Below, piece by piece: positions 33,641 to 46,811 of a DNA stretch of 64,000 bases; position 1 is the stretch's first letter; each line of letters opens with the position of its first letter. The stretch lies in NCBI GenBank assembly GCA_003693705.1, contig RBZT01000525.1, positions 58,791 to 122,790 on the forward strand. The letters run 5' to 3'. The stretch is from Polymyxa betae. Its lineage: Eukaryota > Endomyxa > Phytomyxea > Plasmodiophorida > Plasmodiophoridae. A program made the position numbers and the translations under genes. Under the pieces are notes generated by a model. The model was not told where the DNA came from. It made no database searches and was given only the letters and a program-made list of their open reading frames with translations.

Positions 33641-34540
33641 CTGCATGGGCATGCAAATCAAGATCAGCGCTTAGCAGCATATTAGACGCTGAATACCGAC
33701 GATTTCAATTGCGAGAGCGAGCTTTTAGATCGATGGGGTGTCAGCCGAGGATCGAACCGGGGTAGACGTCGAACCTCACTATCATCAGCGATATCCCTGG
33801 CCTGTCCCTGCATGATTCGGTGATTCGGGAGTTGGAATCGGATGGCCGAAAACCAGAATCACCCCGAGTTTCAGCGAGCGATATCCCAGCGAGAACATGT
33901 ATTTCTGACGAACGGTGCGGGCGTGCCACGACCCAGGCTCTGCCCGCCCATCTTCAGGGTCGTCGCTTTGCATTCGATCGACGTGCCACGAATAAATCAA
34001 TTCACAGCGCCAGAACTTAGAGCTGGATTAATCGGGTCTGAGCAAGAAGTACCACTTAAGCCACACCTCGGTTGTTCCCGCAGAAATGAGCTCGCAAATT
34101 TCATGAAAGTTAACAAGATTCGGTTTTTGTAATGTTACGCCATGTTCTGTTATGTTACATCTTCCTTCAGACACATGTCACGCTTCCTCATTTTCAAGTA
34201 TGTAGAAATGGTTCACCAGTTGCTATGCGTGGCATCAATCCGGTATCTCGATAATTGCTTTCTCATCGAGAACCTGATGGGCGCAAAGGGACCGAAGGCC
34301 ACAACTTGCTCGAATAGACCGCATACAGAACTTTCCGGTGACCTGAGCGACAATTCAATCATGACGGATGAACGAGTCACGATAACATTAAAGTTCCATG
34401 GTCGGCGGAATAGCGATTGAGTCAAGTGGTTAGCAGAGATTCGAAAGACGGAATTAAGGTTGAGTCATGTTCTCGAAATTGAGTGAACTGGGAATCCGCG
34501 CCCCAAACTTCAGACTGCATTCGAACTTGAATTATCCACG
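33641..34540. other. Divergent promoter region, weak frames only
   Basis: Holds the unresolved first exon of the transporter and the promoter of the MscS gene. Several overlapping frames on both strands show no domain. A stretch at 33741-33765 resembles a tRNA T arm but does not fold into a full tRNA. Confidence 0.4.
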
Positions 34541-36864
34541 ATGAAAGGACGAAAATTTTCTTCTATCAGCGAACGCACATCGCTGCTGAGCGATGCCGAT
34601 CGCATCGACAAAGTTGGCAATGCGGCTCGACGGATCTCCACAATCGCTGACTCAAGCGGAGTCCGGTTGGGCTTATTTCGTCATGCTCGTTTCAACACTC
34701 AGCATTTATGCACAGGCAGTCTTTCGTCATCCACGATGCCGCAGCCGAGGCGAACGCGCAATCGTCCAGCGTTCGTGAAAAATTCAGTCTCTGGATTGAA
34801 GCGAATGCATTTCTCCTGGGGTCAATGGCAATCTCCACAGGCCTGCTTTTCCTCATGAGGTTTAAAGGTTTCAATCCTCTTGGGCTTTCATATACCATAG
34901 CAGCCTCACCTCTGTTCTTCGGGCTTGTGAAACTAACATTGGATCTGATCGAACCGATCCTATTTGGCTTGATCTCCTGGATGTCTTCTATCTTGAACTG
35001 GTACATCGTCACCATGATCACATCGTTCAGCGACAATCTTCATCGCATCGGCTTAACTGCTGCCATGTACTGGTGGTTCTGGTATCACGGCCAAGATCCC
35101 TGGCTGGCGCTTTTCTTTAAAGCAAGCACTTTCAGCTGTATCGTCTGGGCTTGCAAGGAGGTCTGCTTGCGGTTCACGAGACGACTCATCATTATCTCGT
35201 CAATCATGAAGTCCATCGGGAAATCAGATCTTGGTATCTTCAATTGCAAATCGCTGTTATTTGGATTTGAACTTTCCTTGCAGAGCGGGACGCAATGATC
35301 CTATTGTGTTGTCCTAATGAAGAGACCCGTGCGGAAGAGCGCCGTCGCTGGAAAAACGATTCCTATCGGACCTCGCTCTTAAAGAAACTTGAGGTGATCG
35401 AAAAAGGTTGGACGAAAAAGCATTACGCCTGTACGCTTGTACCTGAACTCTGAATGAATTGCAGGAGCTTTGGACCTCCCGCTGCAGCCAGTAGGAGAGA
35501 ACGATGTCGCTTTTTGGAAATATTCCAGCGAGACTTATATCCGTATCAAGTCGCTGCATCAGATGAGGGTAAACGTTTTCCCAGAAACCTAAATGTATGG
35601 AAGCATCTAAGTGATCTCTAGATCATTGCAGCTGTCCTACGCGACAACCTTTTTGAAGGTTTGTCAGAGTGCGTTCGCCGATCCTATCAGACATCTTAGA
35701 GCAATACTTTAGGTGGACGTCGGCCCTCAATCAGTTTCGGATATTGGTGCAGCTTGTTTGCTAGCAGCACAGTCGCTGAGAAGACTTGGCGATCTTTGTA
35801 TGCAAAAGTCGTCCTCTCGCCAACCAAAATTTAAAATGATTTAGGTTTGAGCGGGATCAGACGTCGAGCACCGACACTCTGACAGGCAAGGACTTCGTCT
35901 GGGGAATCTACCAGGCATTCGAGCGCCGCAAACGATTGACATCGCAGTACATGAACTTGTCGAATTTGTTTACGATCTTAGAAACCGCCTGCAACGGTAT
36001 CTACGCCTTTATCGTATTCACAATTTTCGGAGTGTGCCTTGGGGCGGATGTCTCTCGTCTATCGGTGACCATCAGTACCACATTCGTCGCGCTGAGTTTC
36101 GCTATGTCAGGAACCGTAACCCGTCAGTTTGATAACCGACCTGTTGGTGCATGCTCACTTGAATGTCAATAGGTGTCTTCGAATCGCTGGTGCTTATCTT
36201 CGTGCGAAAGGTAAGATCTTGACTTCGACCACTCTATCTTGGCGTTTCTGATCATTGTTTTCCAAATAGCCTTTCGAGATTGGAGACCGAATCACGCTTA
36301 ACGGAGAGGATTACTTCGTTGAAAAGATCAACTTGATGACTACTGTTCTTCGAAAACGCGATGCACGTATCGTTCAGTTCTCCAACACTGCTTTGTCTGA
36401 TGCTGCCATCTGCAACCACCGAAGATCTGGGTAAAATCTGTTCTCTGCTTGCTTCTGTTTGTCCTAAAAAGCTTCCTCTCAGGCCTGCTATGATCGACCT
36501 GCAATTCATGGTTTCGTAAGCATCTACACTGTACTACCGTGCATTTCTTCATTTCTGATTTGCGTTTTTCAGCTACAACACCACAACTTCGCAACTTCAG
36601 CAGTTAAAGAATAAGATGGCCAATTACGTCAAAGAGAATGCTGACATTTGGGGAGGCGATATCGAGTTTTTAGTTGAAAACCTCGACAATTCCTCTGCTG
36701 TCAACATGACGCTTCGATGCTACCACCGACTCACCTGGCAAGAGAAAGCCACCTTGGACGAGCATCGATACGACCTGGCACAGAGCCTGCGGTTAGCCAT
36801 GAGCCAGCTTAAGATTGACACCAGCATCGGAGTCAAGAGCTCTGAAGTAGCGGTCGCTGCGTAA
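34541..36864 (+). CDS. MscS-type mechanosensitive ion channel
   Basis: MscS channels open on membrane tension; in fungi and plants, homologues sit in ER, plasma or organelle membranes and release ions on osmotic shock. The N-terminal cytosolic exon (from ATG 34541) is followed by several hydrophobic helices (WIEANAFLLGSMAISTG, YWWFWYHGQDPWLALFF). A middle cytosolic stretch (about 35300-35900, several short introns) follows, then the pore helix region FVALSFAMSG and the hallmark FVRKPFEIGDRITLNGEDYF. The beta domain continues KINLMTTVLRKRDARIVQFSN and the protein ends in an alpha/beta C-terminal domain stopping at 36864. The extended multi-helix N-terminus agrees with eukaryotic Msy1/Msy2-like channels. 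I saw no clear EF hand, which some of these carry. Confidence 0.9.
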
Positions 36865-37069
36865 CCCATTCTAGCCCAACTTCTATCGAAATAAACTGTC
36901 CCATCAATGGGCATGACAATATCTTCCTTGAACTGTAGTCAGCGGATTCCGGCCTATACAGATTGTATTATTATTATAGTAACAATGCTCTGTTTGTAAC
37001 GAACACAGCGATACCAATAGATGAGGGTTTGGAAGGGAGACGCAACCCTCTTCGTATTGCGCTCATGTC

Positions 37070-38777
<1,708 letters not shown>

Positions 38778-39075
38778 TCGGCTGGCTGATGTTCTCGACA
38801 AAAACAAATAAACATTTATCTTTAGTCCTGAAACCTGATGGTAAATACGGAGTAAAAAGCGAAGATGCAAGAACAGCACTCTCCGAGCCCCGAAAAGTGT
38901 AAACTTGAACTTTGAGGTTCAAATATGCGCAGTTTCGCAGCTTTTATTTTGTGAGCGGAACCCAGCGGCATCTAAGAATTGCTCTAAGTTTCCATCCATA
39001 CTGTATTACAGTATAATAACATCCTCGAATCCGGGGTCTTTTCTGGCACATTTCGTGCCCCCTCCGACCATCGTC

Positions 39076-40604
39076 ATGACGTCATGGGCGAACACTCCTC
39101 CTCCTCCATTTTCGCCCTTGCGTTTATCGTTCCGTCAGTCAGCTGATTCTTCACAGAATGCAACTCCATTCATTTCCTCGCCTGCCATTCCGAACTACAA
39201 ACCATTTCAGTACCCAGAGGGCTGGGATGATGATCGACTAATGGTTTTCGAAATTCTTGTTTTTTTTTCTGAATGCTAATATTTATTCAATCAGGCGATT
39301 CGTTTTGCTGATGCACCCTCAGCGAGCGTTGACCCAGAAGGGCGGGCTGCACATATGAACTGGTGGCTGGAAGCTATGCGATTGTACGCCCGGCAACTGA
39401 ATACGGTGCATCTGACCCCAGAGGAAGTCCAACGCCACTTTACTCGTTCGGGTGGCATGTACCCCGAATGCATCAATGAAGTTCTGAACGAACTATACAC
39501 ACAAGGCCATGCCGCTTCTATTCAGCAAATTCTGAATCCACCAAGGTTGCTTTCGCATTTGTGGTCATTTGTGACTTCTGGAATTTCGCAAGTGTTTTCT
39601 TCGTCAACGAGACAGGGTTTGAATGGTCCATTTTATTTCATTGATATGGCTCGAGAACGCTCAGGCGAACTCCTGGAGCAGATTCTAAGCTCGTGCTTTA
39701 ACGAAGTCGACCGTATTATTGATTTTCGCCAAGTTAAAGCTATAATGAAACCGAAAGAATCATCAGTTATGAAAGCATCCGAATCTTCCCGCCATGATCT
39801 CGATGCTCAGATTCTTCTCAAACAGCTTGCAGCTGATGGTAGGATCGTCATGTTCTACGGTCAGGCAGACTCCATGTTTGTCAAAGTGGCATCGAGCTCT
39901 CGTAACACTGTCGAAGCTGTCACAGAATCGGATCGGAATGTGGCGAATCTGAAGTATACGATGGAATACCTGGTAGAGCATCTTGCCATTCTTGAAACGA
40001 AGCGGACAGAGAAAATGAAGGAAGTAAGAGAAGCTCTTCGTTGTGGAAGGAAAACGCTTGCCAAGTATCATCTAGCAGCTGCTAAAGTACGTCTTTGGTT
40101 CTGTATTTCTATTAGGCTTACGATGTTATCTTTAGGCTTTGAAAAAAGAAGAGGATACACGTAGCCAACAGTTCTTGAATCTGCAAACGCTCTTGCTTAG
40201 AATATCGTCCTCGCATTCCAACCGTGAAGTATTTGGTGCCATGAAGCAGGCATCACAGGCAGTCGTACAGATTCAGAAGGAATGCGGTTTGGATGCGGAT
40301 AGTGCAGGGGAATTCATGGCAGAGCTTGAAGAGACGCTTGCTGATGCCACCGAAGTTGATCAGGCCCTATCTCAAGGTTTGTTTCGTGTCTTTCTGCTGT
40401 CCTTTAGTAAACGTGCCTCTGCTAGACGTTACTGGTGAGGATATTCACGAGCTCGAAGAAGAGTTGGAGCTGCTTGATTCGATGGAGGCTGATGCCCAAG
40501 TTGCCGAGCTAGAGCTGCCCTCTGTGCCGCGGATGACGGCTGTGAAAACTGCCCAAGAGCAGCTTAGGTCGCCAACCCGTGTCGCTGAGGTTAACCAGCA
40601 ATGA
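39076..40604 (+). CDS. CHMP7: ESCRT-III family protein CHMP7
   Basis: CHMP7 joins ESCRT-II-like winged helices to an ESCRT-III SNF7 domain and recruits ESCRT to the nuclear envelope. The N-terminal region starts MTSWANTPPPPFSPL. An intron (about 39246-39295) leads to the winged-helix part (HMNWWLEAMRLYARQLNTVH). The SNF7 part begins around KPKESSVMKASESSRHDLDA and continues NVANLKYTMEYLVEHLAILE and GRKTLAKYHLAAAK, with introns near 40088-40136 and 40376-40427. The end is acidic (EDIHELEEELELLDSM), a MIM-like segment expected to bind Vps4. The length of about 470 residues agrees with CHMP7 rather than the shorter CHMPs. Confidence 0.88.
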
Positions 40605-40891
40605 TGATTGGCAGCTTGTGCTCTTAATGGATGTGCATACGGCGATAGATGTGCAGGCCGTTACTGTATGATACAAGCTCCGGTCGCTGAAGCATCAATC
40701 ACTTCTATTCTGATAGTGTTTAGACTGTCCATAGTATTTATTTTCTCTATACATTTCGCTTGTTTTCAGATTTGACTCCATCCGATCGCATGTGTAGACG
40801 TATTAACTTTCCCGAAAAAACACCTTTGGTTGCAACTGCGGGAATCTGATTGGAAGGTGACGGACTATCAGTTGGCTATGATCGACAGTCG

Positions 40892-41789
40892 ATGCCATTG
40901 CAATCAGGAATTGACAATGGAAGTGAGGAGCTGCTGATTCTCCAGTCTATCTATGGTGTAGCCTGTGATTTGACGGCGGCATAGAGCTCTAATGATGCGA
41001 TCAGGTGACGAATACGAACGACTTGATGGCGATCGATTTGCCATCGCCGTCGACAGATCAATCAGGCTGTCGTTTTGGTCGCTTTGCCCAGATTATAGCT
41101 GCTGTCCGCTCTTCGCGTAGGTCGTGGCTGAAACCTTTTCGAAATCGCCTCAAAACCGTCGTCAGTATTGATCTGACTTCGTCGGCTCGATGGCGCTCTC
41201 GAGCGGACCGTGTTCACGTTTTTCAAACGCTGTCATCCCTATGGCATCAAGGCGAGCCTGTAATTCATCAGTGGGTTGAATGGCTTCGCGAAAACGCCAA
41301 GGTTGTGCTGGACCGCATTTGAGGTTTTTATCCTGAGGCCATTCTTAGAGCTATCTTGACCAGGATGATTATTCGCCACCGGTAACGGTTTCTGAAGCGA
41401 CCGTCGTTGACGACTTGTCAGTCGAAATATTCTCTAGCAAGGTGGTGGTTGAACGAAAATCGCGATTCGTTGCACATGTTGCTCGGGTTCGAACGCTAGA
41501 AGAAGTTCGCAGTGTAATTCAGCGTATTCGATCGGATCCGAAGACGCGTGACGCCACACACAATATTGTCGCCTATCGTTTATCAGGGCCGCCTCCGCTT
41601 GATGATCGTGACGATGATGGCGAAGGCGGTGCTGGTGATACTATTCTTTATCTCTTGCAGAAAATGCAAGCGATCGACACGATCGCTATCGTTAGCCGAT
41701 GGTTCGGTGGAGTTAAACTGGGCCCTGATCGCTTTCGCGTGATTGCTATGACTGTCAAAAATTATCTTGACGAGCTTGCATGGAAATAG
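40892..41789 (+). CDS. IMPACT: IMPACT/YIH1 homologue (RWD plus UPF0029)
   Basis: IMPACT (Yih1 in yeast) binds GCN1 and restrains GCN2, and so tunes the amino acid starvation response. The start at 40892 gives SEELLILQSIYG, spliced over an intron (about 40953-41005) to DEYERLDGDRFAIAV, the beginning of an RWD domain. The RWD end is HQGEPVIHQWVEWLREN. After an intron near 41300-41350 the second domain contains ATHNIVAYRLSG, DDDGEGGAGD and VSRWFGGVKLGPDRFRVI, the UPF0029 signature. Ends at 41789. The exact splice around 41090-41120 is unclear. The domain order is the family's. Confidence 0.9.
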
Positions 41790-42331
41790 AGTGGCATCGC
41801 CCAAGGCAACGTTGATGCTCTTGATGCCATTAACTCCCAGACAAAGACGGCACTGGCCTGTGGCATAGATTTTTCATTTATACAGCATTAGAAGCAAACG
41901 ACGACCATCAGATAAAGCGCATGTATTACTGGGACTGTTGTGCCATGTTTTCATGTGTTGACAAAACCGCTGCGAAGTTTCGCTTAATGCCGAAGTCGAC
42001 TCCCGCCGCAGCATCAGCAATATGGTTATTTGCTAATTCCAAGGCGTGTATTCACGGCAACTGAAAACGAGAACATTGTCGCCCTTGAGTAGGTTTCTAG
42101 CAGTCTGCAATCAAAGATAACTCACTAAGGCGCCATGATGGTCGCGCCTTTGCAAGTAACGTAATGAGGCAACAAATGAGGAAACGCCATGCATGACGGA
42201 CGAGTGGCGAGTGACGGCACGGAACTCCGGCACGGATGGGGTACCCCACAGAACCCTATCGCTTATCCAATCTCCATCCCTTACGCTCACTTGAGCCACC
42301 TTTGCTTAAGTCCCATAATTATATTGCCACA
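41790..42331. other. Intergenic, no feature seen
   Basis: Spacer between IMPACT and the aspartic protease; the end of it (from 42236) is open in frame with the protease but lacks a good signal peptide, so I begin the protease at 42332. Confidence 0.45.
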
Positions 42332-43720
42332 ATGCTTGTTACGACTATTTTTATAGCCTCCTTGGGTATTGCCCTTGGCGAGCATGGTTTGATCCATGTC
42401 GATCTAAAACGATCCCAACCAACGGCCGCTGAGCCCATCACCTGGAACGCTTACTCAAAATACGGTGTACATCTGTCATCCTGCCCCGAGATTCCTTTGG
42501 TCGACTTCCAGAACGCCCAGTACTTTGGTGAGATCAGCATCGGGACTCCGCCCCAGAAGTTCAAAGTCATCTTCGATACTGGCAGCTCCAATCTCTGGAT
42601 CCCCTCGGCTCAAATGACCAGGAACCTTCACAACAAGTATGATTCGTCAAAATCATCAACCTATGAAACGAACGGCACCGAGTTCGATATACAATACGGA
42701 AGCGGCTCCATGAAAGGCTTTATCAGTCGCGATACTGTCCAGCTGGGCCCGCTAAATGTCAGACAAGTCGACTTTGCCGAAGCTACCGAAGAACCCGGGA
42801 TAGCTTTCAAGATCGCTAAATTTGACGGCATTCTCGGGATGGCTTTCCGAGCCATCAGTGTCGACCATCTGAAGCCGCTGATGGAATGCGCCTGGGAGCA
42901 GAACCTACTCTCGAAGAACATGTTCAGCTTTTATCTTCCGAGCACCGATGATGCCGCCGGCCAGCTGACGCTCGGAGGCTATGATAAACAGTACTTCTCT
43001 GGAGACATCACTTGGGTGCCTGTCACATCGAAGACGTATTGGGAAATTGAGGTGCTTGCCAGCTGCCCGGTGTTGGCTATCGTTGATATTGATCACGAAA
43101 CTTGTTGTTTAGGTCGATTCTATTTCATCTGAAGGATTTCAGGCCGACTGTAAAACCGCCATCGTTGATACTGGCACGACACTCTTGGCCGGCCCTTCGC
43201 AGGAAGTCGCTAAGCTGGCTCAACAGATGGGTAATGTTGCGCCCGCCATCCATTGGGCTTGCTAATGGCAGTCTTTTGCAGGAGCAATTCGGAACCCTCT
43301 AATGAGAAACATGTATGTGATGAGCTGCTCGAAGAAGGATCGCCTCTCCAATATTGAAATCGGCTTGAACGGTCGCGCATTTACTCTGACTCCCGACGAT
43401 TACTTGTATGGATATCAATGCTACAATGAGCAACGAAGCTCATCTGATCATTCAATAGGATCAAGCAGAAGGTGTTCGGTTTCGATATCTGTGTTCTTGG
43501 CATAATGGGAATTGATGTACCGCCTCCTCGTGGCCCGCTCTGGATTCTAGGTGACGTCTTCATTCGCCAATACTACACCATATTCGACGTTGGAAATGTT
43601 CAAGTCGGATTTGTGAACGTTACGCAGTCCGACTCAAAAATGAAGGCGATTCCCTTCAATCATGATTATGATGAGCAATTTAACAAGTTCACCAATTTCA
43701 TCCAGGTTTCAGTAATTTGA
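42332..43720 (+). CDS. Pepsin-family aspartic protease (cathepsin D / vacuolar protease A-like)
   Basis: The ATG at 42332 gives a signal peptide ([16 protein letters not shown]) and a short propeptide. The mature enzyme follows: [19 protein letters not shown] with the first catalytic motif [11 protein letters not shown], the flap region [11 protein letters not shown], and FDGILGMAF. Introns of about 55 nt at around 43058-43112, 43230-43280 and 43420-43470 lead to the second catalytic motif [11 protein letters not shown] and the C-terminal block [16 protein letters not shown]. Both Asp-Thr-Gly motifs are intact. An extra C-terminal tail of about 25 charged residues follows the normal end. Likely acts in the vacuole/lysosome or is secreted. 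Confidence 0.94.
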
Positions 43721-44326
43721 GGTCACAAGTTCAACCGATGAACTCCCCTTCTTCCTTATATTTCCATAAACCAGTTAGATTATTATATCAGCAGAGGAAT
43801 CGGGCATAATTTGTTGTGACAAAAATGCATCAGATTGTGATCTTTTACGGCCATCGATGTCACTCCACGTTTTATTCCTGCCCGTTTGTTTGTATAAGCA
43901 AGTAATAGCTAAGTTCAAACCACTCTCGCTTTTTGGAACTTCAATCAGGTCAGGTTACATTTTGTAAAAACATTTTCTTTGAGTAAACCAGCTAAAGTTC
44001 AATCGTTCATTTGTTGTACTGTAGACTGAGTGTAGAGTGAAACTTAAAACCAAAATCATCGATTTAATCAAAATGAAACACCTGAACCATCTGATCCAGC
44101 TAATGATTTTGGTTTCCGGTTTGAGCTTCAGACTCAAATTTTGTGAGTTGGTCATGAAGCCCATAATGATGAATTGACCTTTTGGTAAGCTGATCCGTCA
44201 ATGATCAAAAGCAGTTTTTATCTATAGTTCTCTCCTCAGACGGTCTGTTCAGTAGTTCAAAAAAATAATCCAGAAAAACGCGCACAAAACTTCCCTACTG
44301 CTGGTCTGTGGTAGAAGGACAGTCCC
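43721..44326. other. Intergenic, AT-rich, no feature seen
   Basis: About 600 bp of AT-rich spacer; only short frames, no RNA gene recognised. Confidence 0.5.
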
Positions 44327-45091
44327 ATGTCTTCAACAACATCAGAAAGATCGCTGATTCTGCCATCCATTACTCATCTATGGACGTGCGCCCAGGAAGT
44401 TGCCAATTTCGCGCCAGGTCTGGCCCGATTCTACATGTATTCGTTGACTTAATTTGTTGCTTGCCGAGCCATAATTCGTGATGGACAGGGGTCGAGTCCG
44501 CGATCTTTCTCTCGCTTCTAACAACAGTAATAGTCTACCGCCATATGATTATTCCTGCAGCTCAGCTTTTGTGCAGCACTGTCGGATCGTATTCGAGTTC
44601 GATTCTGTTTCCGCTGTGCCGCCTGTCTAATCCCGGGGCGGAACTGTTCGGTTCGCTTAGCGGCTAGCAAGACTATCCGGAAATCGAAATGCAAACGAAA
44701 CCGAACGCGATTCGAAAACGAATTGACCTTCTCGTGCCATGATTGCGGATTCAGGAACCGAGCCTTGGGTTCGGATCGCGAATCTTTGGATCGTGCTGAG
44801 TCCCACGTTCAAATCGAAACGGCTCATAAGAACGAAAAGAAGCTGGCGCTGACGAAACAAGCACGAAACGGCAGCGTTAATCCAGCGGCTATTAAAGCGA
44901 CGACGCCTTCGTTGTTTTTCAGGTTTCAATGCGAAGCAGCCACGGTCGGTGCCAGAAATAACGCTCTCGTGACCAAAGCGCCTGCAATCTCGCCGAGTGG
45001 AAAGCAGCCGTCGGTGCCGGCGCCTGAAAAGTTGCCGCCTGCTGACCCGAATGTGACTATGTATGATCTGCTGAATAAATACAGAAGATGA
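44327..45091 (+). CDS. RPP21: RNase P/MRP subunit RPP21 (Rpr2-type zinc ribbon)
   Basis: Rpr2/RPP21 is a zinc-ribbon protein of nuclear RNase P, which trims the 5' leader from pre-tRNA. Three or four exons join. Exon 1 (from ATG 44327) contains LWTCAQEVANFAPGLARFYM. Splicing to about 44491 adds GRVRDLSLASNN, and an intron ending TTTGTGCAG joins TLSDRIRVRFCFRCAACLIP. The first Cys pair (CFRC) and the second (FSCHDCGF) form the expected ribbon. The helix with LARxY, the Arg-rich link and IRxRFCxxC are the family pattern. The C-terminal part is Lys-rich then Pro/Ala-rich. Detection rests on correct splicing, since single frames hide it. Confidence 0.78.
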
Positions 45092-45166
45092 CGAGTCGAA
45101 TTACATCAGGGTTTTGCTTGTCATAGTTGATTCATTTCCGGTGATGGTCGCCCATAAACGATCGTG

Positions 45167-45886
45167 ATGACGATCCGATTCCTGCTGATGCTGACGTCGA
45201 TCGCTGCTGCCGCTGATGTCGATCGCCTTGCGCAGCAGCTGCGACGATATGGTCTATCTAAAGCCCAGATTTTCAACATGATTCAGAGACCGTCCGAGGC
45301 AGCCCAGACGGCAGAATCTTCTCCCAGAACGATTAATGAAAACATCGCCGATGAGATCCAATGGCTCGAGACGAGTTTCCCTGGAGGTGTGGAACACGTT
45401 GCCGATTCTCCCAGATGTCCTGCTGATGGCTCAGAATGTTACGAGGTTATCATCGCTGCCGCCGGGTCTTATCTGGATCCTGGTGCGACCAAGAAGACAG
45501 CTTTGAACCGATTACGAACAAGGCTGGATCCGGATTATAGGAGAAAGGCGAAACACGAAGTGTCGATCTTCGTCCGAATACCGAAACAATATCCAGATCG
45601 AGAAATCCATTTACGAATCACAGATTCGAACGGATTTCTGAAGCGCGAAGTTCGGGCCCTGGAGAGCGTATTGAGGAAAATCGCACGCCGAAGCCGAGCT
45701 AGATCGCGGCCGGCGCTGAAGGCGATCTGCCGCCGGGCGCTGCGGTTCGTCACGAATCCAGACGATGCGCTTCGGTCGAAGCCGATCAGCATCTGGTTGC
45801 TGGTCGTTCCCGGCGCCGCCTTCCTGCTCGCCTTTAAATACATGCAGTGGCGTCTGCAACATACGACCACCGTCTATCACCGATAA
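45167..45886 (+). CDS. Membrane protein with signal peptide and RWD-like domain, unknown
   Basis: A single uninterrupted frame of 239 codons. The N-terminus is a signal peptide (MTIRFLLMLTSIAAAA). A helical segment follows. A central region with CYEVIIAAAGSYLDPG and VSIFVRIPKQYPDREIHL leads to a helix (ALESVLRKIARRSRARS), a pattern resembling the beta-sheet, YP motif and C-terminal helix of RWD domains. Near the C-terminus is one transmembrane helix (ISIWLLVVPGAAFLLAF) and a short basic tail. RWD domains are normally cytosolic adaptors, so a luminal one would be odd. The assignment is by pattern only. Immediately downstream of RPP21, same strand. Confidence 0.6.
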   Translation: MTIRFLLMLTSIAAAADVDRLAQQLRRYGLSKAQIFNMIQRPSEAAQTAESSPRTINENIADEIQWLETSFPGGVEHVADSPRCPADGSECYEVIIAAAGSYLDPGATKKTALNRLRTRLDPDYRRKAKHEVSIFVRIPKQYPDREIHLRITDSNGFLKREVRALESVLRKIARRSRARSRPALKAICRRALRFVTNPDDALRSKPISIWLLVVPGAAFLLAFKYMQWRLQHTTTVYHR

Positions 45887-46811
45887 AGCGAAATAAATTT
45901 CTCTTTGTTTAAAGTGAGCCGACCCATCTACCAAACATCAAAGACAGATTGAATACTTACTCCAAAAACCTGTATAAATAGCTGCAAAATGCCTCTTCGT
46001 GGCTGCATCATTTAAACTTCAGCCAGATCTGCCTTCATGAGAACGATGAATTGCTCAGTTCTTCTTTTTTCGGAGCAGGTTTCTTCAAATGAATTGCATA
46101 AGCATCGCCAAGTCATTATTTATAGCCATTTCATGTTATAGATGAGATTTAAAGTATGATCAGCAATAGGGTTTTGAATGGTTGTACATAGGCAGTCGGG
46201 GTCGATTTCGATGACGATACCAATGCCGAGATATTCGCTGTTCGATGGAGGCATTTATCGTTTTCTCGGCGCGTTTGCTCAGTTTTACGATTACTAGCTA
46301 AAAGAATCGACTCCGTTAGCAGGCCAACTACCTCGATAAAGCAAAATAAACGTCTCTCTGCATGGAAAAAAAATAGTGCATTCACTTTTGCCTTTAACTC
46401 GAATCGGAAGCAAATTTCGAATTCGAAGCCTGCTGATTCTCAAAAGCACAGTGTAAAGATATCCTCCAAATAATATAACCGTTGAGATCGTGGGGCTCGA
46501 TACCAAGGTCTGCTGTTTGTAGAACTCGAACCTACAGCAATATTGCTCGCTGTGTGGACCGGCTTGGAAAATCGTCAAGTGATGACATTGAGATGGATTA
46601 TGAAAGCACCGAGAGAGAATGCGAGATGGAAAGAAGACGAGATGACCTTCAACGGAATCTTTGATACGTTACCTCAGAGGGTCGCGTTTTCCTTCTTTCA
46701 GCGGTTTTGTCGTTACTCGCTGGCCCCAGTCCAGTTGTATGCTCACATTGGACTCATTTCCTTTGGTTTGGCTCCAGAGATAGTTAGGGGATTGGCTGCA
46801 GTAAGCCGCCC
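45887..46811. other. Intergenic or undetected 5' exons of CYFIP
   Basis: Frames at 46482-46664 and 46560-46815 on the plus strand are overlapping and show no domain. They may be chance or 5' untranslated sequence of the CYFIP gene. No RNA gene found. Confidence 0.4.

Noticed and set aside
33737-33812. Minus-strand segment resembling a tRNA T arm (CCGGTTCGATCCTCGG)
   Set aside because: No matching 5' acceptor strand, D arm or anticodon stem can be folded around it; it overlaps the 5' side of the transporter gene.
46480-46560. Minus-strand GTAGGTTCGAGTTCTAC stretch like a T stem-loop
   Set aside because: The acceptor 3' strand it would imply has no partner within 100 bp, so a full tRNA cannot form.
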